A DNA stretch of 64,000 nucleotides, taken from Aphrophora alni. Its lineage: Eukaryota > Arthropoda > Insecta > Hemiptera > Aphrophoridae. The notes beneath the pieces were generated by a model. It had not been told where the DNA came from. It searched no databases and saw only the letters and a list, made by a program, of their open reading frames with translations. Numbering within the stretch: the stretch's first letter is position 1; every line of letters begins with the position of its first letter. The translations under genes were made by a program, and so were the position numbers. Where the stretch lies: the NCBI GenBank assembly GCA_963513935.1, contig OY740768.1, positions 59,574,004 through 59,638,003 on the forward strand. Direction: 5' to 3'. Below are positions 13,098-25,589 of the stretch, one piece after another.

Positions 13098-14180
13098 TGT
13101 AGCGTCATTCACATTTCAGTAAAATAAATCTGTAATCATTGATTATCGATCGACCGTCTACCTGACTCTTGACCTTAACTTAGCGCATCCGACAGGTGAT
13201 GTAGCCTGCCGGCCGGCACCGAAAAACATCGCATGACGTTCTTCTCTCTCTCTCTAACAGTTTAGAATCAAATCTCGCAACGTGACTCACTTACATTCCC
13301 GTCGTTAAAACATGTAGTCTTGCTAAATTGAATAAAACGTATTTTGGATAAGTTTTCTATATTATCAGTTCTAAATCATGTTTAACGTCACATTCACGAA
13401 GAAATGAGTGCCTTTTTATATTAGTGATGTTTTTTGTAAAATGTATCGATAAAGAGTTTTTCTTTATAGAACACGGCATGTGCTTCATTTTCAAAGATTT
13501 TCAGCACCTCTCAACGAGTCCAGGTATTCTGTTTCAGATTTCACTATACAATAAATTTGTTAATATTTTTAAGCTTTGTTCATTGAAATATGTGTTTCGT
13601 ATTTTCTTTTTAGTATTCAAAGATTTTTATTGAAACTTAATAACTTGTAAAAAGATTTCTTTCATTTAAAAGATACTTTACAAAATCTAAATGTAAATTT
13701 AAACAGTCATGTATTAAACTTTAAAAAGTCAAGCATTAAGTATTAAACAGTCAAAATATTAAGAATTAAATAATATCAAAATACTAACTAGAAAAATTAT
13801 TTTTTGAACTAGAATCTTTGCTTTTAGAAATTTTCTAACTGTTGTTACAAGTGTTTTATTTTAGACCAAGATCAAGATATTTATATACTATTCTTATTAA
13901 CATTTAAGAAGGACTTAATTATAATGGTTTCTGGATTTCCCTAATTTTTAAATGCAAAAGACTTGTGCAATAACATGTATAAGATTGTATAAATCTCTAT
14001 TCGACCTGTGTTTTTTCCTACAGCAAAAGCTGGTTCAAGTTTGCTGGAGTTTGTTTTGGAGATTGTGCAAGTCTGAACAGCAAAATAGGATATCGTTTTG
14101 AGACAACTCCACCTAACCTTTTCAGACAGGCTTGAAACAAAAAAAAACTATTCTTTTTTTAACTTCACTAAGTGCACTAT
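13098..14180 (+). repeat. Gypsy A 5' LTR
   Basis: Begins TGTAGCGTCATTCACATTTC and ends AAGTGCACTAT. It is nearly identical to 18542-19671. A CT microsatellite sits near 13241-13254, and CCTGCCGGCCGGCACCG at 13206-13222 is a GC-rich palindromic patch. Compared with the 3' copy it lacks about 46 bp near 13945 and an 8-bp stretch near 13452. The frame at 13424-13633 also appears in the 3' LTR only because the LTRs are copies of each other. Confidence 0.93.
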
Positions 14181-14673
14181 GTACACCGATAGACAAAGGG
14201 CTCCATCAATGAGACCTGATAACAGTAACCAGGATTTTAGAGCCACAAGACCATCAGTAGTTTGTTACAGTTGCGGGCAGCCGGGACATAGAAGTCCAGA
14301 GTGTCGAAACCGGCCTTCAAGAGGGCAACATCCTTCAAAAAAACGGGGGCAGGTTTGCAGTTTAGTTGGTAGCTCCAGGCCAGCTTCTCATTTTAAAGCC
14401 AACCACAGCGGATCTAAATATAAATTCGATCGACTCTTTCGTACTAGGCACACTTTTCAAAATTTTATTTTAACTTCAAATCAAATCAAAACAAATCTTC
14501 GTAATAAATTTAAAAATTCTCTAAAACCAGTTTGTTATCATTGTGGCACTCCCGGTCATTATATCTGGGGTTGTAAATTCTTCGGAATAGGCTCAGGCAG
14601 CCCTATTCCACTTCCAAGCTTTCCAACTGCAACCTTCAGAATAAAAAAATTTCTCTTAAATCTAGTGGTCTGA
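14179..14673 (+). pseudogene. Gypsy A gag remnant (nucleocapsid, two zinc knuckles)
   Basis: The first ATG (14179-14181) straddles the LTR/internal junction and opens a 164-codon frame. Two CCHC zinc knuckles of the form C-x2-C-x4-H-x4-C are present: CYSCGQPGHRSPEC at residues 29-42 and CYHCGTPGHYIWGC at about 119-132. Both bind RNA in retroelement nucleocapsids. The long basic linker between them is unremarkable. Matrix and capsid sequence, which normally precedes nucleocapsid by several hundred codons, is absent. The whole 5' part of gag has been lost, probably together with the primer-binding site. Protease follows in another frame about 20 bp downstream. Confidence 0.85.
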
Positions 14674-14692
14674 ACAATCAGTTTTGCCTTTG

Positions 14693-15255
14693 GTAGAAGT
14701 CGCTTTTGGGCAAATTAAAGTCAACGCTCTGCTGGACTCCGGTTCAGTAAGATGTGTTATATCTAATGAACTTTTAATAAATTAAAAAACACCAAAGCGT
14801 TTAAATCTATAACCAGGGTGAGGGCTGATTGTGTCACGGCTTCTGGGAAAAGGTTGCCCATTTCCTTCTCTTGTGTCCTACATCTCAAAATGGAACATTG
14901 CAGTTGGAATGTAGATTTTCTGGTGGCGCACAGGTTGTCGTGTCCTCTGATCCTTGGATCTGACTTCATCTCAAAAACGGGACTGGTACTCGATCTTTCT
15001 GCGAAAAATTTCTATTTTAAATTTGCCAGGTCTATTGTTTTTCCATTATGCAAATTCAGTAACTCATCTTATAAGCAAATAGTGTCTTCAGCATCTGAAG
15101 CTACTCCTCCTGATCCTTTAGGTCATCTTCAGAAAGATAGCAAGAACGCCATTTTGAAAATAATTAATGACTTTCCTCAGGTACTCACCAAAAGGTTAGG
15201 ACTAACTCATTTAATTGAATACGACATTCAACTTAAGGATAATACTCCAGTCTAA
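14693..15255 (+). pseudogene. Gypsy A protease and start of reverse transcriptase (broken)
   Basis: An aspartic protease reads VEVAFGQIKVNALLDSGS in one frame, with the catalytic D-S-G at about 14733-14741. That frame ends at a TAA near 14780. A single-base change inside the T run near 14770 would connect it with the next frame, which continues through CPLILGSDFI (the usual C-terminal protease motif, about 14941-14970). It then reads into the first RT segment, ending LTHLIEYDIQLKDNTPV. A TAA at 15253-15255 interrupts this frame; the following segment (15271 on) is in the same frame, so this is a nonsense change and not a gene boundary. Confidence 0.85.
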
Positions 15256-15270
15256 TGTTCGCCATACCAA

Positions 15271-17313
15271 TTGGCCCCCCCAAAAATGGAATACCTCCGT
15301 GAACATATCAAAGATTTGTTAGATTCAGGAGTAGTAGAACCCAGCCGTTCGGCATATGCCTCCCCTGTTTTTCTGGTTCCACATCCCGAAAAGAAAACAA
15401 GGATGGTGATTGATTATCGGAGACTCAATCAAAACATCGTCGTCGAAGCGGTGCCACTACCTAATTTGCATCAAAGTTTTAACTTGTTTGTCGGTGCCAA
15501 ATATTTCACAGTCTTTGATTTAAACTCAGCTTACCATCAAATCCCTTTGTCTCAAAAGTCCAACCAAATGACCAGTTTCTGTACTCCCTGGATGCTCTAT
15601 AAATTTACTCGAGTCCCCTTCGGACTCTGTACTGGTGCCCAAGTGCTCACTAGACTTCTTAATCAAGTTTTTAACGACATCAAGTTTAAATTCATTTTTA
15701 ATTATCTGGATGACCTTGTCATCTACTCCAAAACTTGGGAAGAGCATCAAAAACATCTTCGGGAAGTCCTTTCTCGTTTGCGGTGGGCTGGCTTGACTGT
15801 CAACCCAGATAAGGTCCGTTTCGCTGTGAATGAGATAAGCTATTTAGGACACCTAGTTTCTTCTCACGGCGTGCAGATTGATCCATCTAGAACTAAAGCT
15901 ATTAGAAATTTTCCGCAACCTAAGAACCCTAAGGCCGTTTCCAGATTCATTGGAATGGTCAATTTTTTTTCAAAATTTATTCCAAATTTTGCGGAGCACG
16001 CTGCGCCTTTAAATCTGCTTCGAAGAAAGGGCCAGAAATTCTCTTGGCAAGCTGAGCAAGAGAAAGCTTTTAAACATCTTCGGGAGGCAATAACACAGCC
16101 ACCGCTCCTCCGGATGGCCGATTTCGCCAAACCATTCATCCTGCAAACGGATGCGAGCTCGGTGGCCCTTGGAGCAGTTCTACTCCAAGAAATTGACGGT
16201 TCACGACAGCCCATAGCGTACTTTTCACGTACCTTAGCTCCAGCAGAAAGAAAAGCCTCATCTGCATATGAAGCCGAATGCCTCGCGGTAGTGTTTGGAG
16301 TAGAGAAATTTAGGCAGTATCTTGAACATCGGGAATTCTTACTAGAGACCGACAACCAAGCCCTTTCTTGGCTTTTAGCACGTCCTCGTCAGCTTGGTAA
16401 ATTAGGCCTATGGATTGCCAAGTTGACTTCACTAAAATTTAAGGTAGCGCACATTAGAGGAACCCAAAACATAATAGCAGACACCCTCTCTCGTATGTTT
16501 GAACCAGAAAGTTTCAACGAAGAGAACGCCGCATTTTCATGTACCAGTCTCCTCACTAATTTCCCTTTGGCTTTTCATGACATCCAGACTCATCAGAAGG
16601 CCGACCTTATTTTAAAAAACATCATCGCTGACCTTGAACAGAACAACTCTTCGGAGAAGTACTGTTTAAGTAAAGGTGTACTTTGCTTAAAAAACCATTT
16701 GGAGAAGCCCACCAGAATTTACTTACCTCAGTCCTTAGTCGATCTGGTAATTAATTACCATCACGACTTCGTTGTGTGTGGTCATCTTGGAGTACTTAAA
16801 ACTTTGTTTAAAGTAAAGGAGAATTTTTATTGGCCAACTTTAAAACAGGATGTCACCTCTAAGGTGCGAGCTTGTTCGATTTGTGCTGTAAGCAAACCCG
16901 CGCACAACACTAGATTAGGATATCTTGCCTCAACGGTCCCCAATCGTTCCATGGAAAAATTACACATCGACTATGTCGGACAGCTTCCCAGGACAAAACA
17001 GGGCTATAACATGATACTGGTCGCAGTTGACCAGTTCTCAAAATTCACCTGGCTCATTCCTGTCAGAGGCGCAACTTTCCACAGTACCATTAAGGCCTTA
17101 AGCCAAAATATTTTTCAAAATTTCGGTTTTCCTAAGATATTAATCTCTGACAACGCACAATGCTTTGTATCACATGACTTCCGCAATTTTTGTTTTTCTC
17201 GCGGTATTAAACATGCTACTCTATCCCCGTATCACCCCCAACCTAATAATGCGGAAAGACTAAACAGAAACCTTAAGGCAGCCCTCATTCAAATAATCAA
17301 TCCTCTTGGGTAG
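15271..17313 (+). pseudogene. Gypsy A reverse transcriptase, RNase H, integrase core
   Basis: A 680-codon frame. RT: KTRMVIDYRRLN at 42-53, FDLNSAYHQIP at 82-92 with catalytic D83, and YLDD at 145-148. RNase H: QTDASS with D294, the YEAE motif at 333-336, ETDNQ with D361 and ADTLSR with D404. Integrase: an H/H...C-x2-C zinc module (HH at 497-498, GH at 504-505, CSIC at 535-538), then the DDE core with D567 (HIDYVG), D627 (ISDNAQ) and E662 (NNAERLNR); 34 residues separate the last two, the standard D,D35E spacing. All catalytic residues are intact although the gene is broken on both sides. The frame ends at a TAG just past the core, where the homology continues in the next frame. Confidence 0.95.
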
Positions 17314-17766
17314 ACTCCCTTTGCTGGCTTCAGCTGGCCTTTAATTTTGTTCATCATGAGACTCTTAAAGCTACCCCTTTTAAAATTCTATTTAATTTTC
17401 TCCCCAATACACTACTGAGTCTCAGCTGGAACATACAGGATCTTCTCCCAAAACCTAACACCAATCCCTCACAAATTTGGCGCCAGGCCAAAGACAATAT
17501 CTTGAAAGCGCACCAAAAGGTCGAAAAGACCTATAATAAATTCAGGAAACCTCATCTATATAAAATCAATGATCTTGTCTGGTGTAAGACACACCCTCTG
17601 AGCTCCGCTATAACAAGCGAGCCGCTAGATTGATGCCTCGATGGTCAGGCAATTTCCGAATCATTGATTTTCTCACTCCAGTTACAGTTGCGCTTTCTTT
17701 TGTCAACTCACCCCGATTCATCAAAAAGGCACATGTCGAGCAACTCAAACCGCATTACGCAAATTA
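17305..17766 (+). pseudogene. Gypsy A integrase C-terminal region (two frames)
   Basis: From about 17305 the frame +1 to the core continues the integrase (SSWVDSLCWLQLAFN) through AHQKVEKTYNKFRKP and KINDLVW, ending at a TGA at 17631-17633. A further frame change near 17620 then gives ARLMPRWSGNFRIIDFLTP and finally KKAHVEQLKPHY with a stop at 17764-17766. The latter is the usual end of a Gypsy integrase. No env frame follows. Confidence 0.85.
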
Positions 17767-18528
17767 AATTTGAGAAAAATTCTATATCTGTCTCCTTTAC
17801 GTTTCTTCTGATCTTTCTTGTGCCGCACAAAATCTTTAACAGGTAGTCTTCTTTTCTTGCACTGCAGAACAGAACAAAATACGGAACTAAGCCGTATTTA
17901 CTTTAAGCCATATGCAAACCTGTATGTTTGGGTATTGGTGGGTTGAGCTTTTCATAGAGCCCCTCCGTACCACAACCTATATGGATGTTGACAGGCGAAG
18001 AGATTTTGACTTCTTTTTCTTTGTTCAGTGATATATCTCACTGTTTCCCGGACTTGACACATACAACCCATAGTCTGATCAGCTATGAGGTTCCACTTTA
18101 CGGCAATGGCCGCTACATGTAGCTGACATGTTCCTTATCCAGACATATAATAACATCGAGCACTCCTGGGGTGTAATCGATGCGACGAGAATCCAGAGAG
18201 CGTCATGAACTCTTCTGCTCTTCGTCACAATGTCGTCTTCGGGCGAGGACATAGTGAGTCCGTTTCTTGTTAGATAGATAAGTTTGGTGATTTGTTTTCG
18301 TTGTTTATCTTGGTGAAGGTATATTGACCGGTTCTGTCGAACTACATATAAGTTGGGGTGTACAATATAGTGTGGCACTCGCAATGCATGTTAGTCTTAA
18401 GGTATTCTGAGGTCTAAAACACCTGTCTGAGAGAAAAAATTTTTTTGACACAATCTCTCTCCCCTTTTTTAAATTTTGTGGGAGGCCCTTCTGGCCCCCT
18501 TCTTCATTCCACCCTAACTCCGTCCTTC
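17767..18528 (+). other. Gypsy A 3' internal region, no gene seen
   Basis: About 760 bp between pol and the polypurine tract. It has higher GC than host DNA. The minus-strand frames here show no motif. It could be 3' untranslated sequence or an unrecognisable env remnant. Confidence 0.5.
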
Positions 18529-18541
18529 GGGGGGGGAGAGC
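18529..18541 (+). promoter_or_regulatory. Gypsy A polypurine tract
   Basis: A run of eight G followed by AGAG lies one base before the TGTAGCG start of the 3' LTR, the expected place for the plus-strand primer. Confidence 0.85.
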
Positions 18542-19671
18542 TGTAGCGTCATTCACATTTCAGTAAAATAAATCTGTATCATTGATTATCGATCGACCAT
18601 CTACCTGACTCTTGACCTTAACTTAGCGCATCCGACAGGTGGTGTAGCCTGCCGGCCGGCACCGAAAAACATCGCATGATATTCTTCTCTCTCTCTCTCT
18701 AACAGTTTAGAATCAAATCTCGCAACGTGACTCACTTACATTCCCGTCGTTAAAACATGTAGTCTTGCTAAATTGAATAAAACGTATTTTGGATAAGTTT
18801 TCTACAGTATCAGTTCTAAATCATGTTTAACGTCACATTCACGAAGTAATGAGTCCTTTTTATATTAGTGATGTTTTATGTAAAATGTATCGATAAAAGT
18901 GGGTGAGTTTTTCTTTATAGAACACGGCATGTGCTTCATTTTCAAAGATTTTCAGCACTTCTCAACGAGTCCAGGTATTCTGTTTCAGATTGCACTATAC
19001 AATAAATTTGTTAATATTTTTAAGCTTTGTTTATTGAAATATGTGTTTCGTATTTTCTTTTTAGTATTCAAAGATTTTTATTGAAACTTAATAACTTGTA
19101 AAAAGATTTCTTTCATTTAAAAGATACTTTACAAAATCTAAATGTAAATTTAAACAGTCATGTTTTAAACTTTAAAAAGTCAAGCATTAAGTATTAAACA
19201 GTCAAAATATTAAGAATTAAATAATATCAAAATACTAACTAGAAAAAATCTTTTTTGAACTAGAATCTTTGCTTTTAGAAATTTTCTAACTGTTGTTACA
19301 AGTGTTTTATTTTAGACCAAGATCAAGATATTTATATACTATTCTTATTAACATCAAAGAAGGACTTAATTATAATGGTTTCTGGATTTCCCTAATTCTG
19401 ATAATTTTCCTTTCATTTTTGATTAAACAACAAAACATTTTTAAATGCAAAAGACTTGTGCAATAACATGTATAAGATTGTATAAATCTCTATTCGACCT
19501 GTGTTTTTTCCTACAGCAAAAGCTGGTTCAAGTTTGCTGGAGTTTGTTTTGGAGATTGTGCAAGTCTGCACAGCAAAATAGGATATCGTTTTGAGACAAC
19601 TCTACCTAACCTTTTCAGACAGGCTTGAAACAAAAAAAACTATTCTTTTTTTAACTTCACTAAGTGCACTA
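18542..19671 (+). repeat. Gypsy A 3' LTR
   Basis: Direct copy of 13098-14180, ending AAGTGCACTAT before AAAATAAC. It retains about 46 bp near 19397-19442 (TCTGATAATTTTCCTTTC and onward) that the 5' LTR lacks. Confidence 0.93.
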
Positions 19672-19937
19672 TAAAATAACATTTGTCTAAAAGAAAGGAA
19701 CTAGAATTGTGAACTTTTCTTCAGAAATATTTTTAACTGAACTCTATACGATAATATGTCCTTGATTGTTTATAAGTAATAATGTGTAACAATTTATAAA
19801 ATAATTACTATTGGGTGGAGCTTCATGCACATTTTTCGGCCCTCACGACTCCAAAGGGGTTACTTTCAAAATTAATATAATAAAAAAAATTGACGTCAAT
19901 AAAAATTTAATTTTCTTTATATTATAAACAAAATTCC

Positions 19938-19940
<3 letters not shown>

Positions 19941-20008
<68 letters not shown>
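19941..20008. repeat. (TA)n microsatellite
   Basis: About 33 TA units, uninterrupted. Confidence 0.97.
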
Positions 20009-20010
<2 letters not shown>

Positions 20011-20634
20011 TTGGCCAACTTAGAATGTAAGAAATTTATTAAACAAAATTATGATAATTTATAAGTAATTTAATCATGAAAACTTGTTAGAATTAATATA
20101 CCTTTTGAACTAAAATTTTAATTTTGATGATAGAATCTTTTTTTTTTTTTATTCTTAAATTCTTTTTTATACCAGCTTGTATAAAAAGGGGGGATAAATG
20201 TTAAAGTTTAATTGTTAATTTTTTTTTATTTATTAAGGGCATGTAATTTTTTTTTTTTTTAATATTCAACTTGTAAACTTATTCATTAATAAGCTTTTGT
20301 GTTGTCAAGTAATCTTAAGCTGGTATTTACCTAATTGTGAATGGTCAAATCTGAAACTTAAAACTTAAACTTAAATTTAATAAATTTTTGGATTTGGTAA
20401 TTATAAAATTTGTCTTTCTTTTTTTTTTTAAACATTTAACCAGTTGGTTCCACCTTTAATAATTTCGTCAGCCTGGTAACAAATTCACGATATCAAATTA
20501 ATCCTTATATATTAGTCTTTGACCATAGATATCCAAGTCTTAGAATTTGTTACAAACACATTTCTTCAACATTAATAACTTTCTCAATGCACATATTAGT
20601 TACATATTTCTGTATTCAATAACAGTTTGTAAAT

Positions 20635-20683
<49 letters not shown>

Positions 20684-22247
20684 AGTGGATTTGTATGTAT
20701 TACACGTGAAAATTGATTTAAATATAATTTATAACATTATACATGAAACTGCTAATTAGCTTCATACCTAAAAGGAAAGAAAAACTTCAATTCTTTCTTT
20801 TGGAGATGAGGATCCCCGGCTTCAGTTCTCATGCATCACTAAATGGGCAAACTTCAAGTTAAACTTGTTTTAAAATTTATTAATGATTTTATAGGGACTA
20901 GATAAACAACTCTATCAAAGACAAAAACATTCAAATATATACTACTAATTTTAAAAAAATAAGTCAATAATGGAAAATATTCGAAATTAGCAGGTTATTT
21001 TGAATATTTGGGTACCTAATACCTAATGATTAAAAGCAACTATATTAAAATTGTTTCATATACATTCGGTCAAAATTTTTGAAATGTTCAAAATCTGCAA
21101 ATTGAGATTCCAGATTTTATATTGATTTAGTTTATGTGTCAAAAGTGTAAGAAAATCCACATGAAGCAAAATTACACCAACATATTGAATTCAGCAAAAA
21201 AACATATTGAATTTTCATGTTGTTGAAGATGTTGAAAGCAATTTTGAATAAACTGACGTTAATCCAAAGGCTGGAATATTTCTATAACAAAGATTTATGA
21301 ACGTTAATTTTAACCTGTATTCTCATTGTGTAGTTATTTAAGAAGGAAATCAATATTTTTCAGTCTAATTGCTTTCGATAATCTCTTCTACAATAGAAAG
21401 TAGTCAATTAGACAGAAGTGTAATTCTAAAGTACTGATGGACAAATACTATGTAACAGAACATAAAAAATATAAACCGGGGCGAAATATTTTTTGTGATT
21501 TTATTATACAAAGATTTGTTTTGATAAAAATTGGCTACAAAACAAAATAAGTATTTTTTTAGCTATGTCACGTTTTCCTAACTGGTGTACATACAGAATG
21601 ATTTCGTCGAAGTTTCTAAATGTTTCATTTATTAGTGACTACTAAATATAAGCGTAATAAAACGTAATTTTATGCCTTAATCAAGTTGTTGAATTTGTAC
21701 TACAGGAACAACTTGAAGCAGTGTTTAACTTGAAATTTAAGAACACTAACTATATTCACATTATTAAAACAAATTGTTTAATCAAACCACTAGATAGTTA
21801 TAAATAAATAGTAAAATAAGCTATTTTAATCTGTACGTCCATTAATATTTGACTACTTTAAATATTTGTCATCTGTACTGTGTTTCGAAGAACATAATAC
21901 TTATATCTATAATACAACCCATTCCTCATAATTATGTGCTAAAAATAAACAGTGACAGATGTGTAAAATCGCTAGTAAATTATTTTATATTTATTCGTTA
22001 AAGAATTTCTGCTACAGTAACGTATTTCTTTACTACAGGGCAGATTTTAATAACTTCTGTATCAAATTAAATAATGCTAATTGCAGTTTGTCGTAAGTTA
22101 CTAATTTTTTCTTGAAACACTTATTAATACGTAGAATTTATCATTTAAATAAACATGCAAACATGGTAAATAACACGTTTCACAACAAAAATAAATTGAA
22201 ACAGCTATTATAAATGATCAAATACGTTTTATTTTGTTGTTTTGTTT

Positions 22248-22378
22248 AATAATTTATAACAGTTGTTTAAAATTATTTTCAAATTAACTTATATAATGTT
22301 TGTATATTGTGTTGGCAATTAATTACTTACATCTGGCAAAATTAAACGGTTTAAATTTTCAAATAAGTTTGAATTTGT

Positions 22379-22434
<56 letters not shown>

Positions 22435-22630
22435 CATAACAGCTGTTTAAAATTATTTTAGGTTAACTTACAACATGTTTACTTTTTTGTGTACTAAACG
22501 GTTTATATGGCATATCGTTGATGAGTCTTACTGCTTTATCTCACAAACGTTAACGACTTAATTGTGTATACTGTATCGCAAGCTTTATGTGTGGTTACAT
22601 CTAGCAAAAGTTAAACATTTATAATATGGT
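22248..22630. repeat. Local duplication around a (TA)n tract
   Basis: Two diverged direct copies of about 150-180 bp flank 22381-22432. They share AACAG-TGTTTAAAATTATTTT, GGTTAACTTA-like and ACATCT-GCAAAA-TTAAAC blocks. This could be a tandem duplication or a TA-rich element with diverged halves. Confidence 0.5.
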
Positions 22631-24984
22631 TTAGAAAAAATTACACTTTACTATTTAATTAATTTTGTTCGAGTGAAAAACAAATTCAATTTTTTTTTTA
22701 AATAAATGTTTGTTTCATCATTTACAATTACAATAAAGCCATAAATTAAATTACATTCCTTTATATAAAGTATTTTATAATGTATAAGCAAATTAAATTG
22801 AGTATAATAAATTCCTACATAAGCAAGGGGAATTACATTGCAATCATTGACGGGTAAAATTAAATGTTTATTTTATCCCACTAAAACTAATTTAATTATC
22901 TACATCTAATATTGTACACATTTTAACATTTATAGAATAAAATTGTCCTGTTTTATTTCAAATTCGTTTTGTACTCTAATTTAGTGACGAACGTAATTAG
23001 TTATTAAAATTATTAGTACTTTAGCTAAGTGAATCGTTAGAGAAAATTTTATTTTTTACAAATATTATTCCGTAATTAGGTTATGTTTCAGTTTTATAAT
23101 ACAAAAATAAATAATTTCAATATTGTATTTGAGTTTTGATTGGAAAATAATAATGTTCCAAACTTTTATAATGTGTAGTTGCCTGATATGTTGAAAATCA
23201 AATCACATAGTGGTGGAAAAAATAGTGGTAAAATTAAAATCTCAAAAAAAAATCCCGCAGCTTTCGAATTACAAGCTATTGTTCAGTCAAAGTATATTTC
23301 GTTCATTGCGAGTGTGTGAGATTTACTAACCGCTCGAGATATTGCAGTTGTTATTCCATTTTTATTGAATTTAGTATGTATAGTTAACCTACCAATAATA
23401 TTTACCTTTTCCTGAGATATACGTGCAAAGTCTCAACAACGTAGCAAACATTACCAAATTGGAATGTTATGAAAGAGAAAAAAAATATTATATAAGATTG
23501 ATTACAATGTAGGCTATATTGTAAAATAAGTAACAAGAAGAACGGAAATTTCAATCATTTCCTTATTGTATAAACTGGTTCAAAGAATAGAACAAATGAC
23601 TCTCTGACGAATTATAAACAAAATAAAAAATAAACTACGGATATTTTCCAAGTAATAAATATTAAATATTAAGGAATATTTTTAACATAAATCATTTTCA
23701 TAAATGGTAACATAAAACACTATGGTAAATCCGACTAAATGCTTGACTTCCTACCTGGTATTCTTCTCTTATATTAAACGATTTTTTTACAATATAATCA
23801 TACATATATAAAGTTATACATATTTTGTCTAATTTGATACAGAAATAATCCGCTAAAAAGTTAAAAGATAAAATATTTCCGGGCACTTGTGGAAACACAT
23901 GATTATTGATATTTATTTTAGGTTAGCTAAGTACACGTCCACTATACATTAGCCTGATAGGGCACTTCCTCATTCCACAATCTTCAGAAAGAAACTCTAA
24001 AGAGTTTATTGAACACTAATGTAGTGTGGAGGGTAATTTGAAGGATCAGCGAAGAATTTTATGACCATCTGCATCGATCATAAAACGGAAAGGTTTCAAA
24101 TACAAAGGTTGATTAAATTTTAAAATAGGAAAATTAGATTTAACATTAACGTCTGCGAGATGAAAGTTTGAGCATTTATATCGATTTAAAAAGGGATAAC
24201 AGGAAGTAAGGGAGAAAGAGAGACAGAAAACAATCATATCAAGAGGGGAGACAGAGAGAGCGAGAGATAGTAAGAGTAATAAAGAAGAAATAAATAAGTA
24301 ATCTAGATGAGTGAGGAATATACAATAAGATCATGACGTTGATATACAAGAATATTAAAATTAAAACAATACGAGCATAAATACTCTTCCAATAAGATTT
24401 TTTTTAATATTATTAAACACACGTTAGAGAAACTACATTGTCTATATTTGAAGTAAACCCTGTTTACCATATCAATTCAGAATTTCTTCTTCTATCTTCA
24501 GTTACTATGCACAAATTTATTCTAAAGCTAGGCTGAAGTGAGGTATTTTTTAGTTTATTACAAATACGAATTACAAACAATTTATAAAGTAAAATAAAAA
24601 GATATTTGTAAAAACTGAACCACCATTGATATTTGAGCATTCCCTTTATATCCCAATGTTGTTTTAAAAACAACGTTATCTTTATAGACGTGTACGGCCA
24701 TTGATAGTTAATATTTCCTCATTCTACCAATGTAGTCAGGGCAAAAAACGGGATTTATTCTGATCCAGAGTGAAACTGCACGGAATGACTTGTGTCATAG
24801 CTCATTTTATTCGTTTAGAGTGTCTAGATCAAAGATGTAAACAGTTTTTTTTCTCGGAAACTGAATAATTTGATTATTTATTAAATATATAAACAATAAG
24901 AATGATGTCCGATTAAACGTAATATCAGATAAGAGACAGGGTTCATAAATCGATATAATTTTTTGATTTCAATGTTATTTTTTA

Positions 24985-25400
24985 TGTATTTGGGGGTCGC
25001 TCTTTCCGATTATGATGTCAAAAAAGTGCGCATCCTAGTGGGCGCCATAGGAAAAAAATAATATAAGATGCAAGTAAAGACAAATTAAAATTAATTGAGA
25101 TAAGGAATTATTTTAGTCAATTCATGTCATTCTTCGATTTGAATTCCATTTTTTAAGTTCTCTGGTTCGCTCGTTCCGATACTGATACCAAAATTGTGCG
25201 AATCGTAGAGGGCGCCACCGGTACAACCATTACAAGGTGAAAATGTTGACATATTAACATTATATGAAATGATGCTATTTTTCCATGAATTGATGTAATT
25301 TCTTTATGGTCTTTGGGTCGCTTGTTCCGATGCTGATGTCAACACTTTGTAGATCTGAGAGGTCGCCACAGACAAAAACAAAACAAAGTGAAAATGATGA
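24985..25400 (+). repeat. Degenerate tandem repeat, about 150-170 bp unit, three copies
   Basis: The block GGTCGCT-GTTCCGAT-CTGATG, followed by GTGCGAATC-TAG-GGGCGCCA, recurs starting at about 24995, 25164 and 25316. Copies are perhaps 65-75% alike. The second and third units also share GAAAATG-TGA and TTAACAT-like tails. The conserved core (GGTCGC, TTCCGAT, GGCGCCA) is much GC-richer than the linker. Confidence 0.65.
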
Positions 25401-25589
25401 GAAATTAACATAGCAGAAATAAAGCATTATTTACATACTTACTGTGTTTTTTATTTCAAAGTGAGGAGAACATGAAAATTTTCAGATTTTCTCTTTTTGT
25501 TTAAAAAAATACAGCAAAATTAAAAGCTATGAAAAAAGTTTAAAAAATAGCAAAGTTTTTTAGCTATTTAAATCTAAAAAAAAAATGTT

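Larger units (their letters stand above)
13098..19671 (+). mobile_element. Gypsy element A (Ty3/Gypsy LTR retrotransposon)
   Basis: Two direct LTRs of about 1.08 and 1.13 kb enclose gag nucleocapsid, protease, reverse transcriptase, RNase H and integrase in the Ty3/Gypsy order. A polypurine tract (18529-18540) abuts the 3' LTR. The gag matrix and capsid regions and a recognisable primer-binding site are missing: the coding remnant starts at the last bases of the 5' LTR. Pol carries two single-base-type frame changes near 14770 and 17305, a further one near 17620, and an in-frame stop at 15253. The LTRs differ by scattered substitutions and a roughly 46-bp indel (absent from the 5' copy near 13945), so it is not a recent insertion. 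No clear target-site duplication was found. Confidence 0.95.
19672..24985. other. AT-rich non-coding DNA with TA microsatellites
   Basis: No gene supported. The (TA)n runs are at 19941-20008, 20640-20682 and 22381-22432. Poly-T tracts occur around 20138, 20220 and 20246. Around the third TA run a local duplication can be read: ATAATTTATAACAGTTGTTT at about 22248 recurs as ATAATTCATAACAGCTGTTT at about 22429, and ACATCTGGCAAAATTAAACG recurs as ACATCTAGCAAAAGTTAAAC. Short frames such as 23698-23898, 24046-24237 and 24464-24673 look random. A GA-rich purine stretch lies at 24205-24290. Confidence 0.55.

Noticed and set aside
13424..13633. 69-codon frame also present at 18899-19084
   Set aside because: Its conservation is explained by the two LTRs of Gypsy A being copies of one sequence.
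15864..16355. 163-codon minus-strand frame
   Set aside because: Shadow of the Gypsy A reverse transcriptase/RNase H frame on the plus strand.
18079..18556. Minus-strand frames of 101 and 83 codons as a possible env or accessory gene
   Set aside because: Wrong strand for the element, no membrane or signal features, and the second frame runs into the polypurine tract.
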